A DNA stretch of 32,670 bases from Paracoccaceae bacterium (lineage in GTDB: Bacteria; Pseudomonadota; Alphaproteobacteria; Rhodobacterales; Rhodobacteraceae). The translations under genes were made by a program, and so were the position numbers. The notes below the pieces were generated by a model. It searched no databases. It was given only the letters and a program-made list of their open reading frames with translations, and had not been told where the DNA came from. The stretch spans positions 1-32,670 of the forward strand of contig JANSYF010000037.1 in the NCBI GenBank assembly GCA_024742575.1, written 5' to 3'. Positions 26,052 to 32,556 of the stretch are shown here, in pieces. How positions within the stretch are numbered: the stretch's first letter is position 1; each line of letters begins with the position of its first letter.

Positions 26052-27182
26052 TTAGGTTGCCAACGGGTTCCACGCTTCAAGAGCAGACCTCACTGCCGAA
26101 CTACCCCGAAGATGACTGTAATGCGCAATCATCACACTTGTCCGGTGACCAGTGATTTCTTTAATGATGTTGTCTGGGTATCCAGCTTCAACTAACTCAG
26201 TGACTTTAGTATGTCTCATAAAATGGGGAGTATATATTTTTTCCAAGCCACAAGATTTACAAAGTTGCTTGAATTGTCTGCTAAAATCATTAATGTGACC
26301 CGTCTTTGTGTCTGCGGCAAAAACATAGCCGTCGTTTTTTCCTGTCGCTTTGGCGATATTCTGAAGTTCTTTTATAACCAGAGATGGTAAGGGTTGATGT
26401 CTTTTCCCGCTCTTTGCGACCGGGAGGAATACCGTTTCATTGCGCCAATTAATAGCCTCCCACTTCATTGTAAGTATCTCCATATGTCGCATTCCAGTTC
26501 CAAATCCGATGAGCAAAAACAAGTAAAGCATTGGATGGTGTTGGCCATTTTTTGCAGCTTCAAATAGCTTCATCTTTTCGCTTGGCCATATTCTGTCTCT
26601 GCCGTGATAATCCTCTTGATATTGTTTGACCTTAAATGGTGCAGACGAAATGAAACCTTCTTCAATTGCAAATTTACATAGATGATTAAGCGTAGATAAG
26701 TTGCGATTTACAGTTGAATGAGAAATTCCTTTTTTGGAAAGAAGGTGTGCCCGAAATTCGTTTATTAAGTTATTGTGAAGGTCCTTGATTTTATACTGAC
26801 CCAAATATGGTAGGATGTGGATGCGTAAATGCTGCTCTTTCTTTTTGAGGTTCTTACCTTGATGAATTTCAAGGTGTTTCAGGTAGATAGATGCCACCTC
26901 ATTGAGAAATGGCTCGGTTCTGTTTTGGTTTTTTGCATAAAGATTAAGATCTCTTTCCTTTTGTGTTCGCAAAAGATTTGCAGCCTGTATTGCTTCAGAC
27001 AGATTAATTTTTCCACTATTTGCAATTTTTTCCTGATACCTATTTCCATTAAGTGTAAAATTTGCATAAAATGTCGTACCATATTTATTCTTTGTGGCCC
27101 GAAGATTACTTCCATATACAGACTGACCAATAGTCATGGATTTTAGAATTGATGCAGTGAGTTTATTGCTTGTTTTAGGCAT
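26052..27182 (-). CDS. Tyrosine recombinase (island integrase)
   Basis: A site-specific recombinase of 376 residues. The SAM-like core-binding domain is around 90-180 and the catalytic domain follows. Arg 232 lies in GTGMRHMEI, Lys 257 or 260 in VAKSGK, His 320 and Arg 323 in PHFMRHT, His 346 in EITGHRT, and the nucleophile Tyr 355 in IAHYSHL. All residues are intact, unlike the first integrase of the window. TAGGAGAAG before the ATG at 27182 is a strong ribosome-binding site. The gene ends 179 nt from tRNA-Leu and probably inserts the island there. Codon use is AT-rich, consistent with transfer. Confidence 0.95.
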   Translation of the reverse strand: MPKTSNKLTASILKSMTIGQSVYGSNLRATKNKYGTTFYANFTLNGNRYQEKIANSGKINLSEAIQAANLLRTQKERDLNLYAKNQNRTEPFLNEVASIYLKHLEIHQGKNLKKKEQHLRIHILPYLGQYKIKDLHNNLINEFRAHLLSKKGISHSTVNRNLSTLNHLCKFAIEEGFISSAPFKVKQYQEDYHGRDRIWPSEKMKLFEAAKNGQHHPMLYLFLLIGFGTGMRHMEILTMKWEAINWRNETVFLPVAKSGKRHQPLPSLVIKELQNIAKATGKNDGYVFAADTKTGHINDFSRQFKQLCKSCGLEKIYTPHFMRHTKVTELVEAGYPDNIIKEITGHRTSVMIAHYSHLRGSSAVRSALEAWNPLAT

Positions 27183-27609
27183 TTTCTTCTCCTAATATTT
27201 TGCTCCTGTCGCATTTCATAGTAGAGCTTGTTGGGTTGCTGATTTGCTTTGCGACTGGCTTTGAAATGGCAAATGAGGTCCCTGCCTGGCAATACTTAAA
27301 ACAGTGACACCATCAGAAAAGTTTTGGTGTTGATTTAACCGTTTATAAACAATTGGTTACAATTTTCGCATTAAATTTTTTAACGAATAGGATTAAATAG
27401 AATATGATGTTTTGAGGAATATAAATGAATGTATTAATTGCGGATGTGATTCGCGCCCCATTTTATGCGTGATTTGCATTGAAGCTTGCGGATAATAAGG
27501 AACACCGGTTCGCGATATGAGCGTTCTTGTTTCGCCAAGTAACAGTCGCCACTTGAGCAGATGTTCTGTTACTTGGCCAAGGCCCTAAAGGTCCATAGTG
27601 ACCGTGGCG
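27183..27609. other. Non-coding region between integrase and serine recombinase
   Basis: A 427-nt AT-rich gap. A 10-bp palindrome GTTTATAAAC at 27341-27350, framed by TAACC and GGTTA, lies about 160 nt before the integrase start and could be a regulator site. A tiny frame of 15 codons (27425-27472, MNVLIADVIRAPFYA) has a GAGG site before it but is too short to claim. A perfect 12-bp inverted repeat lies at 27534-27577. Confidence 0.5.
27534..27577. repeat. Perfect 12-bp inverted repeat beside the serine recombinase
   Basis: GCCAAGTAACAG at 27534-27545 and CTGTTACTTGGC at 27566-27577 are exact inverted copies with a 20-nt spacer. They lie 33 nt after the stop of the recombinase gene. No T-run follows on either strand, so a terminator is less likely than a recombinase-binding or protein-binding site. 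Confidence 0.75.
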
Positions 27610-28158
27610 CTATGCGTTAGAACTCTTCATCAGGCGATACACAGACGCTCGTGAAATGCCTAAGTCACGGGCTATATCACTTGGTCCAAGCCCTTGTTGG
27701 CAAAGTTCTGCAACCTTACCTGCGTTGATGCTTGGTGGTCTTCCCTTATACACGCCTTTCGTCTTCGCTTTTGCGATGCCTTCTTTTTGTCTTCGTCTGA
27801 TGATTGACCTTTCAAACTCCGCAAAGGCTGACATCAGATGCAGTTGCAGCTTAGAAAATGGGTCGTCGTCGGATGTTGTGAATTTCAGGTTCTCAGATAG
27901 AAATGCTACACTGACACCCTTATCGTTCAATCTGGCCACGATATCCTGACAGTCGCGTAGATCTCTCGCAAGGCGGTCAATGCTATAAACTATGCATTCA
28001 TCACCTTCACGGGCGAAATCAATCATTGCCAGTAGGGCAGGACGATTGTGGGTTGATGCACCAGATAGCTTTTCCTCAAAGACCTTATCAACCTGACCCA
28101 AGTCCTGACGGTCAAGATTCTGGTCTTCTGAACTTACGCGGCGATACCCAATCTTCAT
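27610..28158 (-). CDS. Serine recombinase (resolvase/invertase family)
   Basis: A 182-residue small serine recombinase. The catalytic Ser 9 is in GYRRVSSEDQNLDRQ, IDRLARD carries the active-site Arg, and FAEFERSIIRRRQKEGI is the long E helix. A C-terminal helix-turn-helix (about 150-178, GLGPSDIARDLGISRASVYRLM) binds DNA. The length equals Tn3-type resolvases and DNA invertases. GGAGCATCAC before the ATG at 28158 is the ribosome-binding site. It may resolve a former transposon or invert a segment. No transposase partner is visible. Confidence 0.93.
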   Translation of the reverse strand: MKIGYRRVSSEDQNLDRQDLGQVDKVFEEKLSGASTHNRPALLAMIDFAREGDECIVYSIDRLARDLRDCQDIVARLNDKGVSVAFLSENLKFTTSDDDPFSKLQLHLMSAFAEFERSIIRRRQKEGIAKAKTKGVYKGRPPSINAGKVAELCQQGLGPSDIARDLGISRASVYRLMKSSNA

Positions 28159-28234
28159 AGTGATGCTCCATCTGTTTTATATGGATCTGGAGCTATCCGG
28201 GAGAATGTATTTTATCCAGGATTCCGACCCAAAA

Positions 28235-28298
28235 AAGACAAGAATTCTGGCCCACTGAATCTTTTCGTGAGGGTAGAGCCAAATAAGACAAATGTTCT
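28235..28298. repeat. Two AAGACAA-n3-TTCT direct repeats upstream of the recombinase
   Basis: AAGACAAGAATTCT at 28235-28248 and AAGACAAATGTTCT at 28285-28298 are in the same orientation, 50 bp apart, 77-140 nt before the recombinase start. The spacing of about five helical turns suits binding of one protein on one face of DNA, possibly the recombinase itself. The function is inferred. Confidence 0.5.
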
Positions 28299-28393
28299 AA
28301 ACGCTGGAACCGACGATGTTCCACCATAGTAGTATAGGTGTCAGACTGACTTACTTTTACGATGTAAAGGAAGTTAGACAGGGAGTGCAGCTC

Positions 28394-28474
28394 GTGAGCA
28401 AGGTTCTGTTGATTGGAATGATGATGCTTTACGCTGTTCTCTTTTTTGGATTGGTGCAAACACTGCCTGCGTAA
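28394..28474 (+). CDS. Candidate 26-residue hydrophobic micropeptide
   Basis: GTG at 28394 opens 26 codons that give a nearly wholly hydrophobic peptide (GMMMLYAVLFFGLVQ in its middle), which would span a membrane once. GGGAG at 28381-28385 lies 8 nt before it, a good ribosome-binding site. A TTTAC-GAT-GTAAA hairpin lies just upstream. Small single-span peptides of this kind include type I toxins. It overlaps the annotated 3' end of the nuclease gene on the other strand, but not the alternative end of that gene. No homology is claimed. Confidence 0.3.
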   Translation: MSKVLLIGMMMLYAVLFFGLVQTLPA

Positions 28475-29112
28475 GATGCCATCAGCGGTTTGGGTTCAAT
28501 CTGCACAGTTTTCTGACCATTGCTCGTGTTCCCGGTTCCAACACTGTCCGATAGCTGCTTTAGCATCGCGTAAATGGTCAAGTGGGTCACCGGCATACTG
28601 TTCGTTGCAGTCCAAGATAGCCAACACTGTGCCCAATCAATGCTGGATGCGCGTAGTTCGCCAAGTCCGATGCGGATAACTGGTCGGTCCAGTCCCAACA
28701 ACATCGCTTCTGCGCTGCTGCGCCACTCAACCGTGGTGGAATCCACTACTACGCGGCGCACGAACGGGTCTTTCGCGGAAACAGTCAGGAACCCCGATAG
28801 GTCTGCTTGTGAAATGCGATGATTTTGGGCGTAAAATTTGCACTGGATGGCCACATAGCCGGAATGGTCGCGCAGTTTGGCAACAAGGTCTATGCCTACA
28901 TCTTTGCCGGTCCAGCCGTTCGTAGCAGCATAGTCGGAACCTTCCCCATTGGCCCAGTCGGTCCAAGTCCAGATGGCTTCATACTGCTCTCGCTGAACGG
29001 GGTCAGCCGTCAAGAACGCAGCACATAACCGTTCAAAATATGTGCCTTTGTCTCGTTCAGTTGTGGCAGCAGCACGATAGGATTCCAGCAGATTGTCTAT
29101 GGAGGTGGTCAC
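28429..29112 (-). pseudogene. Truncated Mrr-like nuclease domain of a restriction helicase, probably frameshifted
   Basis: Residues 1-162 match the N-terminal nuclease domain that precedes DEAD/DEAH helicases in type ISP-like restriction enzymes, judged from memory: LLESYRAAATTERDKGTYFERL, then GKDVGIDLVAKL (Asp 75), the catalytic-type AIQCKFYA (Gln 90, Lys 92), FVRRVVVDSTT and PVIRIGLGELRASSIDWAQ. The helicase and methylase parts are missing; normally the whole protein exceeds 1000 residues. After about codon 163 the frame gives unlikely sequence, while the neighbouring frame gives EQYAGDPLDHLRDAKAAIGQ and ends at 28496, suggesting a one-base change near 28617. GTG 29112 with GGGGAG before it is the preferred start; the ATG at 29163 is an alternative. 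Probably a non-functional remnant. Confidence 0.7.
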
Positions 29113-29412
29113 GATGATACGGCTCCCCTGCTGGTTCAAGTTCAGGCATACCGCACGACGCAACAGCAGGGAAGTCTGGCAGTGAGAGAAACCTATGAGT
29201 TCAATAACGCCAACAGGATGAGGCGAGATGCCCCTTTAAGTAGTAAAAAACAAATTAGAATCTGATATTAATCAAATGATATGTGGAGTGAAGCCGCCAC
29301 CTATGATTTCCTCTTGATGAGGTCTTGGCTTACTGCCTTGTTCGCACTCACGGGACCTTACTGCGGTTCAGCAGGCTTTTCTGTGGAACTGCTCTCAGAC
29401 AACTGTTTTGGA

Positions 29413-29454
29413 CGATGGGGTGAATGTTCCAGCTTCTCACCTCATCGTTTTTTT
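29413..29454 (+). terminator. Strong Rho-independent terminator without an upstream gene
   Basis: CGATGGGGTGA at 29413-29423 pairs with TCACCTCATCG at 29437-29447 (one G-U) and is followed by TTTTTTT and then G and more T. It implies a plus-strand transcript in the region 29170-29412, where no credible protein frame exists. Confidence 0.8.
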
Positions 29455-29801
29455 GTTTTTGATAGACCTCTCTCCTCAAAAGTTAAATATTCACTCTTTC
29501 GTTTTGGCGCGCATCATTATTGTCTGAAAAAATACTGGACTATTGCTTAAAATTTGCGAACCTGAAGGCGTGCTTGCAAATCTGTCGGATTGGTAGGAGT
29601 TGCGAGCATAACAGCATATTGCTTGGCTCCCGAAGGTTGAGCAATCTGCGCAATAAAAAACATTGCTTCCTTAATGGGGGATGCGCGATTGAAGTAGTTA
29701 ACGGTCGGGAAAACAGGATGGGAGGAGAATGGTCTTGCTCGGAGGCTGTATGAGCATCCTGTAAGCCAACTACCAAATTCTATGATTTTGTGAGGTTGGC
29801 A

Positions 29802-29850
29802 TATGGGGAGATAGGAAGCTTATCTGGGGAGGCGGACCTATCTCCCCATA
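29802..29850. repeat. Perfect 14-bp inverted repeat with 21-nt spacer
   Basis: TATGGGGAGATAGG at 29802-29815 and CCTATCTCCCCATA at 29837-29850 are exact inverted copies. The spacer contains a partial third copy (TATCTGGGGAGG). It lies 83 nt before the membrane-protein start, so it could be an operator, an RNA leader hairpin or a recombinase site. Confidence 0.75.
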
Positions 29851-29932
29851 ACAATTGAATGCTTATGGCACTTGGTCCCGCAGTAGAGTGATTAGCATAT
29901 TCTGACAACCACACGCGATTCCTGACACGGTG

Positions 29933-30388
29933 ATGAAAACACTTGGAGCCCTTCTGATTTTAGCTGGCACATCTATGCTTGGAACGCTGGTCCTCTATGG
30001 TGCTCCAACGAATATTTTGCCTTTGGATAAAATTGAGACCGACATTGGTGCCTGGGTTGGAATGACGCTCACAATTGTTGGTGCAATTCTCCTTGTTGGT
30101 GGAAGCTTGTATGGTAGACAAAATGAAAGCCTTCGGACTATCAACTCTCTGACAGCGGAACTCCGTAACATTGAAGAAAAGCTTGAACACATTCGTGTTG
30201 TCGCTAAACATAGCGTGCAAGACTTTTCACCGAAAGACTATGTGGCACAATACAATGGTTACGACATTTATTTCAAAAATCGTTATTATTACATCCGTGA
30301 TGTGAATGCCAAATTTTTTACACAAAAAGGTGCGGAGAGCTGGATAGATAAAACCGAATGGGAGCGTCGGCGACCTACGGTTTTTTAG
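29933..30388 (+). CDS. Two-span membrane protein of unknown function
   Basis: A 151-residue product. Hydrophobic segments at about 4-24 (LGALLILAGTSMLGTLVLYG) and 40-61 (AWVGMTLTIVGAILLVGG) should cross the membrane. A coiled-coil stretch (about 67-92) follows, then a soluble C-terminal part rich in Tyr, Lys and Arg (YNGYDIYFKNRYYYIRD and KGAESWIDKTEW). This last part resembles a short DNA- or peptide-binding fold but is not recognised. GTG at 29930 and ATG at 29933 are both possible; the ribosome-binding site is weak. The IHF-like gene follows 71 nt later in the same direction and may share its promoter. Confidence 0.65.
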   Translation: MKTLGALLILAGTSMLGTLVLYGAPTNILPLDKIETDIGAWVGMTLTIVGAILLVGGSLYGRQNESLRTINSLTAELRNIEEKLEHIRVVAKHSVQDFSPKDYVAQYNGYDIYFKNRYYYIRDVNAKFFTQKGAESWIDKTEWERRRPTVF

Positions 30389-30459
30389 ACCTTGCTATTG
30401 TTTTCTGAGCGTTTTCAATCACCATCCCCGCATACTGTAACACACTTTGGAGATAACCA

Positions 30460-30762
30460 ATGGCCGGTAAGACACTGACACGCTTAGACTTGGCTGAGGC
30501 GTTACGCCGAGACTGTGGAGTCCGCAAGCAAGACTGCATTGGTCTGGTGGATAATGTTCTTGAGGTAATCGCCAATGGCCTTGTGGATGATGGCGAGGTG
30601 AAGTTGTCTTCATTCGCTACTTTCACAGTTGCATCCAAGCCGCCTCGTGTTGGAAGAAATCCAAAAACTGGGGAAGAGCAGCCGATTTTGGCCCGTAAAG
30701 TTGTTAGGTTTCGCGCTTCACAGAATATGAAAAGCCGAGTTGCCATTGGGAAAATACCATAA
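30460..30762 (+). CDS. Integration host factor/HU family DNA-binding protein
   Basis: A 100-residue protein of the IHF/HU fold, closest to IHF-alpha by length and by its start (KTLTRLDLAEALRRDCGVRKQD). The DNA-bending arm holds RNPKTGE at 66-72 with Pro 68, and a beta strand (VVRFRASQNMKSRV) follows. GGAGAT before the ATG is a clear ribosome-binding site. The core chromosome should have its own ihfA, so this is probably a second, island-borne copy. It could bend DNA for the island integrase or alter host IHF function. This is inference. Confidence 0.9.
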   Translation: MAGKTLTRLDLAEALRRDCGVRKQDCIGLVDNVLEVIANGLVDDGEVKLSSFATFTVASKPPRVGRNPKTGEEQPILARKVVRFRASQNMKSRVAIGKIP

Positions 30763-30803
30763 ATTAGCTGAAATGGCGTAGGCGTGAGGTATTAGAAGCA
30801 GCT

Positions 30804-30944
30804 ATGCTTCCGAGTCCTGTGATGGATATGGACGCCCCTAAGCTCTATAGTCGTGCCGTAGCTTTTTGGCGAGATTTCTACCCAAAGAATATGAAAATAA
30901 ACTTATTTGCACTTGACTTGCTGGTGTCTGTCAAAGAGCTTTAA
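30804..30944 (+). CDS. Possible 46-residue protein
   Basis: ATG at 30804 to TAA at 30942-30944. The peptide contains APKLYSRAVAFWRDFYPKNM and a Leu/Val-rich end, which looks more protein-like than random. The frame stays open back to 30772 with Arg-rich codons, so the true start may be earlier or the gene may be a fragment. No good ribosome-binding site is present. Function unknown. Confidence 0.3.
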   Translation: MLPSPVMDMDAPKLYSRAVAFWRDFYPKNMKINLFALDLLVSVKEL

Positions 30945-30999
30945 TTTATGCAGGCCTAAGATAGTTTGATTTGCCTCGGACATTATCCTGCCTGCCAAA

Positions 31000-31099
31000 A
31001 GTTGTAGTTGAACCCATCTACTGCAACTTGCTCTCAGACCTATTGGTCTCTTGGCGATGAAATGTTCTGGCTTACCCCCCAGAGATACATTTCATCGCC
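31000..31099. other. Three consecutive hairpins, candidate structured RNA or site
   Basis: Stem 1: AGTTGTAGT (31000-31008) with ACTGCAACT (31020-31028), one G-U. Stem 2: AGACC with GGTCT around TATT (about 31036-31049). Stem 3: GGCGATGAAATGT (31053-31065) with ACATTTCATCGCC (31087-31099), 13 bp perfect, extended inside by TCTGG/CCAGA. There is no T-run, so they are not standard terminators. They lie 12 nt past the stop of the H-NS-like gene. Confidence 0.6.
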
Positions 31100-31110
31100 A
31101 CCCTTGTAGG

Positions 31111-31440
31111 CTACTGGTTCTCAATCATCAACTGTTCATCTGTGTAGCCCTGCTCTTTGAGCTCATAGAACCAGTTTGGCTTGCGTCCTTTACCGCCACA
31201 GACTTGGCTATGGTCTTCGGGATTTCTGAACACGGGAACCACAGCTTTCTTTGCTTTGGTAGGTTTGTCCCCAACCAAGTCTTCTGCGGATGAGAAGCCA
31301 AATTCTTTCGCTACTGCGTCAAGCTTGGCTTTTGCTTCCTTGCGCTTGCGTGAGTGGTATAAAGCTATCGCTTTGGTGACATCCTTCTGGATTTGTTCCA
31401 GTTCATCCAGTGATAGTGTTTCATAATCAAAATTAGGCAT
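31111..31440 (-). CDS. H-NS family histone-like protein
   Basis: A 109-residue nucleoid protein. The N-terminal coiled coil (about 8-48, LDELEQIQKDVTKAIALYHSRKRKEA) should form dimers. The C-terminal DNA-binding domain contains VFRNPEDHSQ and the AT-hook-like GGKGRKP at 82-88 followed by NWF. The aromatic residue normally found before the second Gly of this motif is replaced by Cys (VCGGKG), which could weaken binding. AAAGGAGAAC before the ATG at 31440 is a strong ribosome-binding site. It may silence the AT-rich island genes; related HvrA/Spb-like proteins are known in Rhodobacterales. Convergent with the IHF-like gene. Confidence 0.9.
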   Translation of the reverse strand: MPNFDYETLSLDELEQIQKDVTKAIALYHSRKRKEAKAKLDAVAKEFGFSSAEDLVGDKPTKAKKAVVPVFRNPEDHSQVCGGKGRKPNWFYELKEQGYTDEQLMIENQ

Positions 31441-31640
31441 ATGTTCTCCTTTGCCTTTCTTGTGTTCTTTTGGATATCAATCAGAGACCATTGCACCTGT
31501 AAAGAAGATTAATCAAAGACGATAGTAATTGACATACAAGATTTTAATAATTCTAGTGGAGTCGGTTTTTCGGCATTGAACTGTTTCGGTGAAAGCAGTT
31601 GTATCAATGGTTACCACTTTGGTTGTCAAGAGTTGTTACT

Positions 31641-32069
31641 ATGAGCAAAGCGATACATAGCAACATTGGGTTTGAACTTGCCCAGATTAACCGCGTTGCA
31701 GATGGGATTGATGCTTCAAAAGCAGGATACACTGTTCCGGTGAGCGAGATGTTCAATCCTCTCAAGCAAGCAGCGTTACCAGCAAATCCCAAAAGCCCAG
31801 CATTTGCCGAACCAGCGGCGTTGGATCTGGCAGAAATAATCGGTGAGATTGCTCTGAACAGCCCACTTCGTGCCGAACAAGTGTTTAACATTGTAGGTGA
31901 TATGCTTCAGAAGCTGCAAGACATCCCAGAACTCGGTGGCGTTGGAAGATACCCAAATACTCGCGAGCTGAAGTTCTACAACCAGCCGATAACCTTGGTC
32001 TATACTGTGGATGACAACGCAGCGGTGACAGTGGTGGCGGTGCTTTGCACAGAACTGGGTTTGGACTAA
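31641..32069 (+). CDS. RelE/ParE-type toxin-like protein with an N-terminal extension
   Basis: A 142-residue product. Residues about 58-135 look like the RelE/ParE toxin fold: ALDLAEIIGEIALNSPLRAEQVF, LQDIPELGGVGRYPNTRELKF and ITLVYTVDDNAAVTVVAVL follow the usual helix-helix-strand order and the TREL landmark. A normal toxin is about 90-100 residues. Here some 55 extra residues precede it, with a motif GYTVPVSEMFNPLKQAALP that resembles neither a signal peptide nor a known antitoxin. No antitoxin gene is adjacent in the space available upstream. The start at 31641 is preferred over 31599 but lacks a strong ribosome-binding site. The role as a toxin is inferred. Confidence 0.6.
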   Translation: MSKAIHSNIGFELAQINRVADGIDASKAGYTVPVSEMFNPLKQAALPANPKSPAFAEPAALDLAEIIGEIALNSPLRAEQVFNIVGDMLQKLQDIPELGGVGRYPNTRELKFYNQPITLVYTVDDNAAVTVVAVLCTELGLD

Positions 32070-32193
32070 TCAGTGACCCCCAAAAAATTCGCCACACACC
32101 AGGATCCGAACATTTTGGTAGGGTAGGTATGGGAAAATCCGTCTCCCGGCCTACACGGCGCTCTCCGTGTCTCTCACGGATATTCCAGATGGC

Positions 32194-32556
32194 TTACACC
32201 ATTTGAACTTCACCAGATGCACTAACATTACGCATCTGTGCCATCAGGTGGCGAATTGGATAAGTTTCATATGATTTTGCCCAATCCGTAAAAGTTTTAT
32301 ACCCAGAAAATGGATTTTCTGATGCCATCAAATGAATCAAATCATCATCTGGAATTGGTTCTGGTTTTCCCAAACATTCAGCAGTAGCTACGGCATCAAT
32401 AAATTCTTTCACATCTGATTTGATAAATTGTTTTTGCACAGAATCCGGATATTGAACAGGTAATTCTTGGCGAATATATGCCCCACCATCTTTCTCCAGT
32501 TCATATAAAATACGATTTTTTCTTGATGAATTAAAGCGGTTCCAGCGTTCATTGAA
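32194..32556 (-). pseudogene. Hypothetical protein, 5' part removed by an insertion sequence
   Basis: The frame is open from a stop at 32557-32559 down to its own stop at 32194, but no ATG exists in it. Only a GTG at 32439 could begin an 81-residue product. The upstream codons give a sensible sequence (RWNRFNSSRKNRILYELEKD), so the natural start lay further upstream and was cut off by the insertion sequence that begins here. The product is unrecognised; it is acidic with a conserved-looking ECLGKPEPIPDDDL. Coding ability now is doubtful. Confidence 0.55.

Larger units (their letters stand above)
29113..29932. other. Hairpin-rich non-coding region with a candidate small RNA
   Basis: No gene is supported in about 820 nt. 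Several short frames (such as 29281-29550 and 29520-29753) have no ribosome-binding site or family likeness. Instead there is a strong plus-strand terminator at 29413-29454 with no gene before it, a CAGGATG/CATCCTG pair at 29714-29761 and a perfect 14-bp inverted repeat at 29802-29850. AT-rich sequence at 29224-29280 could hold a promoter for a plus-strand RNA of 150-230 nt ending at the terminator. Confidence 0.5.
30763..31110. other. Gap with a short open frame and three successive hairpins
   Basis: A 348-nt stretch between the IHF-like and H-NS-like genes. It holds a possible 46-codon frame at 30804-30944 and then, from 31000 to 31099, three hairpins in a row. Nothing else was found. Confidence 0.5.

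Noticed and set aside
28193..28459. 88-codon minus-strand frame between recombinase and nuclease
   Set aside because: No ribosome-binding site or recognisable pattern; it overlaps the direct repeats and the nuclease end.
29281..29753. Short plus-strand frames in the non-coding region
   Set aside because: They run across the strong terminator or lack ribosome-binding sites; the composition is not protein-like.
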